Below are positions 1-8,097 of a DNA stretch of 20,346 bases, one piece after another. The notes beneath the pieces are model-generated. The model worked only from the letters and a program-made list of their open reading frames with translations. It had not been told where the DNA came from and made no database searches. Made by a program: the position numbers and the translations under genes. The stretch comes from CAZJBS01 sp964544475 (GTDB taxonomy: Bacteria; CLD3; SB21). Where the stretch lies: positions 1 through 20,346 of the forward strand of contig CAZJBS010000044.1 in assembly GCA_964544475.1 (NCBI GenBank), read 5' to 3'. Numbering within the stretch: position 1 is the first letter of the stretch; each line of letters opens with the position of its first letter.

Positions 1-599
1 CGGCGTTCCGTTTCGTGGGGGTATTCGATGTCGATTTTTTCAACCGCCGAATCCCGCACGAGCCGGTTGTTCATGTCGGTCAGGCTGTCGGTGATGAGGC
101 AAACGGCGATTTGCTGGCGCATGTAATTCAGATCATGAGCCCATTTCTTCAGCATGACCAGGCACTTGCGGTCTTCGATGGACGAGGCGGAAGTCAGCGT
201 TGCCGGCGCCACGGTTTCGGCATGATCCATGATGACCGCGACGCTTCGTTTTTTGTCCATGCTTAGCCGGATGAATATTTCAATCGCTTTCAGCGCGATG
301 CTGGGAAGCTTGATGAGGTCCTGTTGGGTCAGCTGGATGGTTTTGAAAAATTCGGCCTGCATCGCCGGGTTCAGAAAATAGACGCCTTTGGAAATGTCAT
401 AGAAAATGACGGCTGAGCGGTCCTTGAATATCGTTTCCGCCAGGTGGTCGTGGAGCGGGACGAAGCGGACGTCCGGGCCTTCCGAGGGAACCAGGTCCCT
501 GACGTTATTGTACAGGATGAAGCAGGAAGTCGTGCGGGACAGTAATTTCTTGCTCATCCATTGCATCCAGGCGGCGCGTGTCGAGGTCAGGTCACTCAT
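1..599 (-). CDS. AAA-ATPase-like protein, N-terminal part (runs off left edge)
   Basis: Reading the minus strand from the ATG at 599 gives an open frame of about 199 residues to the window edge, beginning MSDLTSTRAAWMQWMSKKLL. The ATG sits inside the stop of the upstream kinase gene (ATGA), so translation is probably coupled. I see a segment FILYNNVRDLVP, a segment RSAVIFYDISKGVYF, and a Walker-B-like strand VAVIMDHAETVAP at about residues 121–133. These are followed by an arginine-rich stretch ending in PHETER. That pattern resembles the degenerate first half of bacterial AAA-type ATPases whose catalytic AAA domain lies further downstream. No Walker A is visible in the part present. There is no signal peptide or membrane segment. 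Its role is unknown; operon position ties it to the kinase/sigma54 regulator. The family assignment is from memory of similar proteins and is moderate; the reading frame is well supported. Confidence 0.62.
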   Translation of the reverse strand, partial: MSDLTSTRAAWMQWMSKKLLSRTTSCFILYNNVRDLVPSEGPDVRFVPLHDHLAETIFKDRSAVIFYDISKGVYFLNPAMQAEFFKTIQLTQQDLIKLPSIALKAIEIFIRLSMDKKRSVAVIMDHAETVAPATLTSASSIEDRKCLVMLKKWAHDLNYMRQQIAVCLITDSLTDMNNRLVRDSAVEKIDIEYPHETER

Positions 600-3500
600 A
601 ATAATCCCAATTTCTTTAGACGGTCATTCAAGGTGGTACGTTTGATGCCAAGCTGGTCGGCGGCTTTGGATTTGTTGCCCTGGACGCTGTCGAGCAACCG
701 CCGGAAAAACGCCGTCTCCAGCGCGGTCAGGCGCGATTCCAGTTCTTCCAGCGTGGCCGGTTCGGGGATCGGCGATGGGCCGGCGTTTTTTTCGATCCGC
801 AGGACCCGTCCCTTGATCGTGGGATCGGATTCGCCCGGGGGCGTCATTTCCGCGGGAAGGTCATTCAGGGTCAGCGTGTCGGATGAGGCAAAAACCAACA
901 TCCGCTGGATGACGTTTTCCAGTTGGCGGACATTGCCGGGCCAGTCAAAACGGGCCAGGGCATTGATCAGTTCGGCGCTCAGCGATACGGTTTTCTTACC
1001 GGCTTCGGTGGCGTGCTTCTGCACAAAATATTCGACGAGACGGGGAATATCCTCGGTCCGCTCCCGCAACGATGGGAGTTGGATGGGGATCACATTGAGC
1101 CGGTAATAGAGGTCTTCCCGAAAGAGCCCCCGTGCCATCAGGTCCTTGAGCGATTGATTGGTGGCCGCGATGACCCGCACGTCGATGGGCCGGGTGATGG
1201 TGTCTCCGACCCGGCGGATTTCACCCTCCTGCAGGACTCTCAACAACCGGGCCTGGAAATTGATCGACGTATTGGTGACTTCGTCCAGGAATATCGTTCC
1301 GGTGTCCGCTTCTTCAAACAGTCCGGTTTTGTCCGCCGTCGCGCCGGTGAAAGCGCCCTTTTTGTACCCGAATAACTCGCTTTCGAGCAGATTTTCAGGC
1401 AGCGCGCCGCAATCGACCGCCACAAACGGCTTTTTCCTCCGGCTCCCGTTGAAGTGGATCGCGCGGGCCACCAACTCCTTGCCCGTGCCGCTCTCGCCTT
1501 CGATCAATACCGTGGCCGAGTTGGTGGAGGCGCTCTCAATAAGCCGGTAAATGGCGCGCATGGCCTTGCCCTGCCCGATGATGGGATGTTTTTCGTATCG
1601 GCCGCCGATTTCGGTCCGCAGTTCAATGTTTTCCCTTTCGAGGGTCTTCTTCTCGTCGGCGAGCTTTTCATAGAGCCGGGCATTCTCCAGGGCCAACCCG
1701 GCGAGGTTGGCGAAACTCTCCAGAAATCTCAACTGGGACGGTCCGAAATAGTTGGTGTCAAACCGTTTGTCGAGATATACCGCGCCGATCATCGTGTCAC
1801 GCACACGCAGCGGCACGCACATGACGGATCGAATCTGATAGGCGACGATGCTCTTGCGTTCGCGGAAGCGGTCGTCCGTATTGGCGTCCGCCGTAGCCAG
1901 TGGACGACCCGATTCGAACACGTCCTGGACAATGCTTTTGCTGATATTGCCGATATCCTCGAGCGATGCCCGGTCCATATTGCGGGCCACCCGGATCTCA
2001 AATTCGTTTTCGTCCCCGGTTTTCAGGATGATAAGCCCGCGGTCGGCCTGGCTGTGACGGATCGCGGCGTCCATGATGCGATCAAACAACTCGGACACGT
2101 CCAAAACCGAATTGATCTGACCGACGATATGATACAGTTGCTCGAAGGAACGTATGTCCGTTTCGCGTTCTTCGGAGAAGAATTCCTGATACGCCGCCAC
2201 GAGGCGCTTGTGAAGGCGTTTGGACGCATAGGCCGTTTTGAAATCGGATTTCTTGATGTCGTTTTCGATGCGCTTCATCGATTCATACGCGGTCTTCAGG
2301 GCCTCACTCTGCTCCGAACGCGCCGCCGCCGCCGCTTTGAGGATTTCGTAAACGTGAAAGCCGATATCCGGCCGGTCCACGTCGAGATGGGGTTCGGAGC
2401 GGAGGGCGCCGATGGCATGTTGGGCATCCGACAGCGCTTTTGAGACGTCACCCATCCGAAGCCAGGCTCTGGCCATCAAGGTTCGCCCGACGATGTCATA
2501 GAAGGTCCCGTGAGCGGGAAGATGCTCCGTCCAATGGTTCCAATCGCCAAGCTGTTCGCGCAGTTTCTCTTCGCCGGCCAGAACAAAATCCGTTTCTATC
2601 GCGCTCCGCAGCAGGACAAACTCGGCTTCCAACTTCCATGCGGAATCCTCGTGAAAATACTTCAAAGCGTCCGACAAAGGTTCAAGGACCGACGAAAAAT
2701 GTCCCGCATTGAGGTGCAGCTCCGCGAGATACAGTTGATAAATGGCCGTTTGTTCGGCGTTGGAGAAGGACTTGGATTCCAACACGGATTCCTGCATCAA
2801 CTGGCAGGCCTCTTCGTGTTGGCCAAGCCGGTCCCGGATGAGTCCTTCCTTCACTTTGGCGCGCACCACCGATTGGCGGTCGTCCAGTTCGATACTCAGC
2901 TGGCGGAAGGCTTCATACTCTTCCAGCGCCGATTCGTAGTGTTGCATGGAAAAATGGGACAACGCGGCGTATTGAAAATATTTCTGTTCGGCTTTCTTAT
3001 TCCGGGTGGCCGTAATCAGCGGTCTCGCCGCCTTGTAATAATTCAACGCAGATTCCGCGTGACCTTCTTTTTCGGCCATCAATCCCAGGTTGAACCATGC
3101 GTTGATCTGGGTGTCCGCGGCATTCATGCGTTGCGCCAGCGCCAATGCCTCTTCGAAATGCCGGGCGGCTTCGGCATACTTTCCTTGAGAGGCGGCAATG
3201 GTTCCCAGGCTGTTGAGCGCCTCCATCTGCAGGGTCGCATCCGGCATCTCCCGGGCCGCCTCGTAGGCAGCGCGGTACGAACGTTCGGCCTCCGGCAGCA
3301 TGGACCGGCTGTAATACGTCTTGCCCAATTGGCGATGAATGGGTCCCGCCCATTGCGGCGCCTGACGAAGAGCCACGGGCAGGATCGTTTGGCAAATCCG
3401 CTGGGCCTCCTCAAACGACGATTGCCGTTCCAGCCGTCGCGCCTCTCTCAACCGCGCACGGACCACGAAATCTTCCCGGCCAAGGGCTTCAGCGATGGCC

Positions 3501-5647
3501 ACGGCTTCCTGGATGACGCCTTCCTGCGAATGCCGGTGACCCAGATCGTCCAAGACGTCCTCAAGTTTGAGGAGCCATTCAAACAAATCGGCCGGTTGAT
3601 TTTCGGCGCGCAAAATAACCACCGCCTGCTCGCACCATTGGGCGGCCTCACGGAGGAGATGGTTCTGCAGGGCCTTGTCCGCGGCTTGTTTGAGGTACGG
3701 AATGGCTTTGGCCCCGGACACGCTTCGGGCATAGTGAAAAGCGAGCGTTTCGACGTCCTCCGGATGGGCGGACTCCGTCCCGGCGGCCAGGCGGGCGTGT
3801 TGTGCCTTTTTTTCTTCCGGGGGGATGCTTTCGTACGCCAGGGATTTCAAATCGGCGTTGCCAATCGAGTAACCTGCCTCTTCATGACGAACGATCCCAA
3901 GCGTTTCGAGCGACCAAAGCGTCGCACGTTTGTCGTGGCCGCCAGCGAGGGTGTCCAGCCACGCCTCATCGAGAGGGCGGGGTGACAATGACAGGGCCAT
4001 CAAAACGCGCCGGGCCGGCTCGTCCAATCGCTGCCATCGGAGAGCGTTGATTTCCCGCACGGAACGGATCGTCGCCGGAGCCTTTTCCGGGTACCATCGC
4101 CACACGGGGCCGGTTTTGGTCAGTGCGCCGCTGATCAGCGCTTCCGATATGGCGGGCTCGAGAATGGCCGCCTTGCCGCCGGAATTTCCGACGGCCCAAT
4201 CCACCGCCTCGTCGGGGATGGCTTCGCTGTCGAGCCAGAATTGAATCAGGCGGGACACGTCCGTTTTCGAAAAATCGGCAACCGGTATCACGATGATTTT
4301 GCCGACATCCTGATCCGGACGAAGCGTCATGCCGAGCACGGATCCGGCGCTCGTGCACCCGGTCCATCGGCGGGAGAGCTCTTTCAGGAATCCCACATCC
4401 CAATCCGAATCTGAAACGGATGCATCGACGAGAAGCGCCAATGGGTTATTCCGTTTTCTCAGAAGATCGATGGCGACGGCGGCTAAGGACGACGTGATCG
4501 CGGATTCATGGTCGCCTGGGAACGGCCATGCGCCCGCGCCTCGTATCCAAGCCAGAATACCGGGATGTTCATCCGATGTGTCCGTTTCAAACGACAGATG
4601 GTTGAGCAGGGTCCTCAGGTTTTCCAATCCGGATTGCGGCGAGAATGACACCATGGTTGTTGCGCGGCCGCTCGTTTGCAGGCGGAGTTTCCACGCATCC
4701 AGGAGCGTCGTCTTGCCGGCGCCTTCATGACCGGTCAATGCGACAACGTCAGAAACCGCGGATGCGGAACCTCGATCCAATTCGGCCATTTCTTTCTCGC
4801 GGCCACAGATACCCGTGCGGCGCGAGAAGAGACTTTGAGACAGACCAAGATCCGCAGCAACCTCGGCGACGTCCTGGTAGCGGAAATCCGGGTCTTTGGT
4901 CAGGAGTTTCAGGACTACCTTTTTCAACCGGTCATCGACGAAGTCATACGACGAATCCAGCGTCGTCACGTCCTTTTGGAGGTGGTGCACGACCACGTTG
5001 ACAATATTGGCATCGTCAAACGGATTCGATCCGGACAGCATTTCATACAGGACAACGCCAAGACTGTACAGATCGGCGCGAAAATCGAACTTCTCTTTCT
5101 TGATGATTTCCGGGGCCGTGTACTGAATCGTGCCCTGGACTTCGCCGATGTCACCGATGGAAGCCGCCAGCCCGAAATCGATCACCTTGACGACGGGGTT
5201 GCCCGTATCACCCGCCATCAGAATATTGGCTGGCTTGAGATCGCCGTGAATCACTCGGTGCCTGTGCAAGTGGTCGAGAGCGGCCAGTATCCGGGTCAGC
5301 ACACGCCAGAGCCATTCGGCCGTGACAGACCCTGACGCCATCGCACGATCCAGTCCCTGGCCTTCGATCAATTCCATCGTGAAGAATGAACCGCCGGAAG
5401 TGGTGATCAGATCAAAGGCCTGCGGCAAATTGGGGTGCCTCAGCGGATAAAGGATTTCGAATTCTCTCCGAAACCGCCGAAGGTCGTCCTCTGAGGCGGA
5501 CGCCGGCAGAGATTTCAGAGCGACCCAGCGGTTTTCGGCCAGGTCGCGCGCTTTGTAGGTTTGTGCCATGCCCCCTTCGCCGATCCGGGAGACGATGTCA
5601 TATCGTGGATGAAGGCTGGGCAACGTGGGGGAAGGACGCTGGGCCAT
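596..5647 (-). CDS. Ser/Thr protein kinase – ATPase – TPR – GAF – sigma54 AAA+ – Fis HTH fusion regulator
   Basis: This single 1683-residue protein joins eukaryote-like kinase signalling to sigma54 transcription activation. Residues about 15–265 are a protein kinase: glycine loop IGEGGMA (22–28), lysine in VALK (K45), HGDLKPAN with catalytic D136, DFG at 157–159, and APE at 178–180. The HRD arginine is replaced by glycine. Residues about 279–500 are a STAND/AAA_16-like ATPase with Walker A GHEGAGKT (306–313), followed by a winged-helix-like stretch. Residues about 640–1100 are TPR-type helical repeats, and about 1175–1322 a GAF domain. After a short coiled coil comes a sigma54-interaction AAA+ domain (about 1350–1580) with GESGTGKE near 1386, an intact GAFTGA loop near 1432 and Walker B GTIFLDE. 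The C-terminus is a Fis-type helix-turn-helix. Kinase, ATPase and activator motifs all look intact, so a cytoplasmic protein that senses, phosphorylates and activates transcription is likely. The start lies 12 bp after the yihY-like stop. The target promoter is unknown. Confidence 0.95.
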   Translation of the reverse strand: MAQRPSPTLPSLHPRYDIVSRIGEGGMAQTYKARDLAENRWVALKSLPASASEDDLRRFRREFEILYPLRHPNLPQAFDLITTSGGSFFTMELIEGQGLDRAMASGSVTAEWLWRVLTRILAALDHLHRHRVIHGDLKPANILMAGDTGNPVVKVIDFGLAASIGDIGEVQGTIQYTAPEIIKKEKFDFRADLYSLGVVLYEMLSGSNPFDDANIVNVVVHHLQKDVTTLDSSYDFVDDRLKKVVLKLLTKDPDFRYQDVAEVAADLGLSQSLFSRRTGICGREKEMAELDRGSASAVSDVVALTGHEGAGKTTLLDAWKLRLQTSGRATTMVSFSPQSGLENLRTLLNHLSFETDTSDEHPGILAWIRGAGAWPFPGDHESAITSSLAAVAIDLLRKRNNPLALLVDASVSDSDWDVGFLKELSRRWTGCTSAGSVLGMTLRPDQDVGKIIVIPVADFSKTDVSRLIQFWLDSEAIPDEAVDWAVGNSGGKAAILEPAISEALISGALTKTGPVWRWYPEKAPATIRSVREINALRWQRLDEPARRVLMALSLSPRPLDEAWLDTLAGGHDKRATLWSLETLGIVRHEEAGYSIGNADLKSLAYESIPPEEKKAQHARLAAGTESAHPEDVETLAFHYARSVSGAKAIPYLKQAADKALQNHLLREAAQWCEQAVVILRAENQPADLFEWLLKLEDVLDDLGHRHSQEGVIQEAVAIAEALGREDFVVRARLREARRLERQSSFEEAQRICQTILPVALRQAPQWAGPIHRQLGKTYYSRSMLPEAERSYRAAYEAAREMPDATLQMEALNSLGTIAASQGKYAEAARHFEEALALAQRMNAADTQINAWFNLGLMAEKEGHAESALNYYKAARPLITATRNKKAEQKYFQYAALSHFSMQHYESALEEYEAFRQLSIELDDRQSVVRAKVKEGLIRDRLGQHEEACQLMQESVLESKSFSNAEQTAIYQLYLAELHLNAGHFSSVLEPLSDALKYFHEDSAWKLEAEFVLLRSAIETDFVLAGEEKLREQLGDWNHWTEHLPAHGTFYDIVGRTLMARAWLRMGDVSKALSDAQHAIGALRSEPHLDVDRPDIGFHVYEILKAAAAARSEQSEALKTAYESMKRIENDIKKSDFKTAYASKRLHKRLVAAYQEFFSEERETDIRSFEQLYHIVGQINSVLDVSELFDRIMDAAIRHSQADRGLIILKTGDENEFEIRVARNMDRASLEDIGNISKSIVQDVFESGRPLATADANTDDRFRERKSIVAYQIRSVMCVPLRVRDTMIGAVYLDKRFDTNYFGPSQLRFLESFANLAGLALENARLYEKLADEKKTLERENIELRTEIGGRYEKHPIIGQGKAMRAIYRLIESASTNSATVLIEGESGTGKELVARAIHFNGSRRKKPFVAVDCGALPENLLESELFGYKKGAFTGATADKTGLFEEADTGTIFLDEVTNTSINFQARLLRVLQEGEIRRVGDTITRPIDVRVIAATNQSLKDLMARGLFREDLYYRLNVIPIQLPSLRERTEDIPRLVEYFVQKHATEAGKKTVSLSAELINALARFDWPGNVRQLENVIQRMLVFASSDTLTLNDLPAEMTPPGESDPTIKGRVLRIEKNAGPSPIPEPATLEELESRLTALETAFFRRLLDSVQGNKSKAADQLGIKRTTLNDRLKKLGLL

Positions 5648-5659
5648 CGTTTCGCCGGG

Positions 5660-6634
5660 TTATTGCAATTCCTGAATGGTCAATTCAAGTTCCTTGTGAC
5701 TGTCCACCTGAGTGTTGGCGATTTCGGTGACTTCGGCGCCGATCAAGAGGATGATGGAAGCGAGGTAGACGGAAAAGATCGTGACCACGATGCCGGCGAC
5801 GGAACCATAGAAGGCGTCGTACTTGGCGAAGTTCTTGACGTAATACGCAAAACCGTAGATGGTGAGTTCCAGCAGCACACCGGCCACGATCGCGCCGATC
5901 AGGGCCGCCCGGACGTAGATCTGGGTCTTGGGAAGAATTTTGTAAATGATATAGAACATGGCGACCGTGACGATATAGGGCAGCACGTCGGTCGTCAGTT
6001 CCCACACGTAGGGCAGGTTGGAAAAATCCACGCCCATCATGTTGACCTTGCTCTGTTTCAGCGTTTCGACAATGGCGTTCACCATATTGGACAGCATGAA
6101 AAGGGAACCCGTGATCAGCACCATGCTCATTTCGACGAGGCGGCTCACGAAATAGTTGCGGCCTTTCACGCCGAAAATCGTGGTGATGGCGTCTTCGATG
6201 GCGGCAAAAGCCCCGCTGCTCGTCCACAGGAGCGCGCCGAAACTGACGAGACCAACCCAGCCGCGGTTTTCCATCAGCGACTTCACATTATGGATGAGAT
6301 TGCTTTTGATGATCATGTCCAGAATAAACTGCCGGGCGCTCTCGGGCACGCGCTCGATGGCGTAGCTCATGATGAAGCGTTCGGCTTCTTCGGGGGACTG
6401 CACAAAAGACGCCACGATGGAAATCACGATAAAGAGCAGCGGCACCATGGACAACAGGAAAAAGAACGAAATGGCGGCCGCGTTGGTGGTCAGTTTGTGG
6501 CGGTCGAAAATCCGTCGCTGGACGGTGGTCACGTAATAAAAAACCGGCGAACGAAACACGAAGCCGGACAGGCGAATCCATCGCGTGATCAGCGGGCGGA
6601 AGGCCTTCATCAATGTGGCGGTGCGCTTTTTCAT
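5660..6634 (-). CDS. YihY/BrkB family inner-membrane protein
   Basis: The 324-residue protein matches the YihY/virulence factor BrkB family (formerly mis-called RNase BN). The N-terminal signature is visible: FDRHKLTTNAAAISFFFLLSM, followed by hydrophobic segments separated by short loops. The WTSSGAFAAIEDAITTIFGV region and the C-terminal YASEVTEIAN-like end (here LLIGAEVTEIANTQ) are also recognisable. I count about six membrane-spanning stretches, and the length is normal for the family. The biochemical function of this family is not settled; a transport or envelope role is usually assumed. It is the first gene of a three-gene minus-strand operon whose second member is the giant kinase/sigma54 regulator. 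No strong Shine-Dalgarno precedes the ATG, and a promoter-like pair lies so close that the transcript could be nearly leaderless. Confidence 0.92.
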   Translation of the reverse strand: MKKRTATLMKAFRPLITRWIRLSGFVFRSPVFYYVTTVQRRIFDRHKLTTNAAAISFFFLLSMVPLLFIVISIVASFVQSPEEAERFIMSYAIERVPESARQFILDMIIKSNLIHNVKSLMENRGWVGLVSFGALLWTSSGAFAAIEDAITTIFGVKGRNYFVSRLVEMSMVLITGSLFMLSNMVNAIVETLKQSKVNMMGVDFSNLPYVWELTTDVLPYIVTVAMFYIIYKILPKTQIYVRAALIGAIVAGVLLELTIYGFAYYVKNFAKYDAFYGSVAGIVVTIFSVYLASIILLIGAEVTEIANTQVDSHKELELTIQELQ

Positions 6635-6642
6635 CGGTGTTC

Positions 6643-6672
6643 AATGTAGACAAAAGACAGGTTCTTTTTCAA
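6643..6672 (-). promoter_or_regulatory. Candidate sigma70-type promoter for the yihY-like/kinase operon
   Basis: On the minus strand TTGAAA (6672–6667) and TACATT (6648–6643) are separated by 18 bases. The -10 ends only 8 bases before the ATG at 6634, which would make the message leaderless or nearly so. This is judged by eye from consensus only. Confidence 0.35.
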
Positions 6673-6757
6673 GGAGGGAATACGGCGACTGGATTTAGAT
6701 CTTTTTCGTCGCCTTCCTTCGATGCCGCGTTGTTGTGACCGCCGCCTCAGGGAGACG

Positions 6758-6786
6758 TTGATTTTCAGCAGCCGTTTCAGTATTAT
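6758..6786 (+). promoter_or_regulatory. Candidate sigma70-type promoter for serS
   Basis: TTGATT (6758–6763) and TATTAT (6781–6786) are separated by exactly 17 bases, both one or two changes from the sigma70 consensus. The predicted transcript starts near 6793, giving a leader of about 27 bases that contains the serS ribosome-binding site. There is no room for a T-box or other riboswitch. Confidence 0.55.
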
Positions 6787-6808
6787 CGCGTCGTGACTTT
6801 CAACCACC

Positions 6809-6816
6809 GGAGATGA
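6809..6816 (+). promoter_or_regulatory. Ribosome-binding site of serS
   Basis: GGAGATGA lies 3 bases before the serS ATG (its GGAG core 7 bases before). It supports the chosen start. Confidence 0.6.
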
Positions 6817-6819
6817 CCC

Positions 6820-8088
6820 ATGCTCGATCTGAAATTCATTCGGGAAAACCTGGAACTCGTACGCACAGCGGCCGCCGAAAAACGGTTTGACGTCGATCTG
6901 GACCGGCTGGTCCGGCTGGACGACGAACGCAAAGCTACCATCGGCAAAGTGGAGGAACTCAAGGCCACCCGGAACAGAACCAGCGACGAAATTGCCAAAC
7001 TCAAGAAGGCGAAGCAACACGCCGATGACCTGATTGCCGCCATGAAGGGCGTCAGCGATGAGATCAAGCGCCTGGACGAAAAACTGGGCGATATCGAAAA
7101 GTCGCTGAAACAGGTCATGCTGACCGTCCCGAATGTGCCGCATCCTTCGACGCCGCCGGGCGTCACACCGGAAGACAACCAGGTGATCGCGACGTGGGGA
7201 AATCCGCCGAAAACGGATTTCGAGCTGAAACCTCACTGGGATATCTCGGAAAAACTCGACCTGATCGATTTCGCGCGCGGCACCAAAATCACCGGCTCCG
7301 GATTTCCGGTTTACAAAGGCGCCGGCGCCCGGCTCCAGCGGGCGCTGATCAATTTCTTTCTCGACAAAGCCGGTGAACACGGCTACCGGGAAGTCCAGCC
7401 TCCGATTCTCGTCAATGCCGACAGCGCGACGGGTACGGGGCAATTGCCCGACAAGGAAGACCAGATGTACGTCGCCACGCGCGACGATTTCTATTTGATC
7501 CCGACCGCGGAAGTCCCGGTGACGAATATCTATCGCGACGAAACGCTCAAAGCCGACGAGTTGCCGCTCAAATTTGCGGCGTACACACCATGCTTCCGGC
7601 GGGAGGCCGGCTCGTACGGCAAGGATGTCCGCGGGCTGAATCGACTGCACCAGTTTGACAAAGTGGAACTGGTGAAATTTGTGCGGCCGGAAACGTCCTA
7701 CGACGAACTGGAAAGCCTGCGCCACGACGCGGAAAAGCTCCTGCAGGATCTCGAATTGCCGTATCGGGTGTTGCTCATGTGCCGCGGTGACATGGGGTTC
7801 ACACAGACCAAAAAATACGATCTCGAAGTGTGGTCGGCGGGGCAACAACGCTGGCTCGAGGTTTCGTCGTGCAGCAATTTTGAAACGTTCCAGGCCCGCC
7901 GCATGAATATCCGCTACCGGCCGGCTTCCGGAAAACCGGAATTCGTTCATACGTTGAATGGCTCGGGTCTGGCGTTGCCGCGCATCGTGTCGGCCGTTCT
8001 CGAAAATTATCAGACCGACGAGGGCACCGTGGTCGTCCCCAAAGTCCTCCGGAAGTACATGGGCATGGACGTCATCAAGTCGATGTGA
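6820..8088 (+). CDS. serS: Serine--tRNA ligase (seryl-tRNA synthetase)
   Basis: This class II aminoacyl-tRNA synthetase charges tRNA-Ser (and tRNA-Sec where present) with serine in the cytoplasm. At 422 residues it has the normal length. The N-terminus (MLDLKFIRENLELV) leads into the long antiparallel coiled-coil arm at about residues 28–107 that grips the tRNA long variable arm. The core shows TGTGQLPDKEDQMY, then LIPTAEVPVTNIYRDE near 227, motif 2 FRREAGSYGKDVRGL around R260, and motif 3 LNGSGLALPRIV near 379. The Rsm22-family gene begins 9 bp downstream, so the two are probably co-transcribed as a translation-related unit. The gene is divergent from the yihY-like operon. Confidence 0.98.
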   Translation: MLDLKFIRENLELVRTAAAEKRFDVDLDRLVRLDDERKATIGKVEELKATRNRTSDEIAKLKKAKQHADDLIAAMKGVSDEIKRLDEKLGDIEKSLKQVMLTVPNVPHPSTPPGVTPEDNQVIATWGNPPKTDFELKPHWDISEKLDLIDFARGTKITGSGFPVYKGAGARLQRALINFFLDKAGEHGYREVQPPILVNADSATGTGQLPDKEDQMYVATRDDFYLIPTAEVPVTNIYRDETLKADELPLKFAAYTPCFRREAGSYGKDVRGLNRLHQFDKVELVKFVRPETSYDELESLRHDAEKLLQDLELPYRVLLMCRGDMGFTQTKKYDLEVWSAGQQRWLEVSSCSNFETFQARRMNIRYRPASGKPEFVHTLNGSGLALPRIVSAVLENYQTDEGTVVVPKVLRKYMGMDVIKSM

Positions 8089-8097
8089 GCAGACGCC

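Noticed and set aside
1454..2443. 329-codon plus-strand frame opposite the GAF/sigma54 region
   Set aside because: Shadow of the conserved GAF and AAA+ coding sequence.
2510..3985. 491-codon plus-strand frame within the kinase/TPR gene
   Set aside because: Antisense shadow of the TPR region; the minus frame has clear domain motifs and this one has none.
5561..6649. 362-codon plus-strand frame opposite the YihY-like gene
   Set aside because: His/Asp-rich low-complexity composition typical of an antisense frame of a membrane protein; no domain.
6635..6819. T-box or other riboswitch before serS
   Set aside because: The best promoter leaves a leader of only about 27 bases, too short for any known tRNA-sensing leader, and no T-box sequence was seen.
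6631..7950. 439-codon minus-strand frame opposite serS
   Set aside because: It lies antisense to an unmistakable serS, is rich in Arg/Phe typical of shadow frames in GC-rich DNA, and has no recognisable domain.
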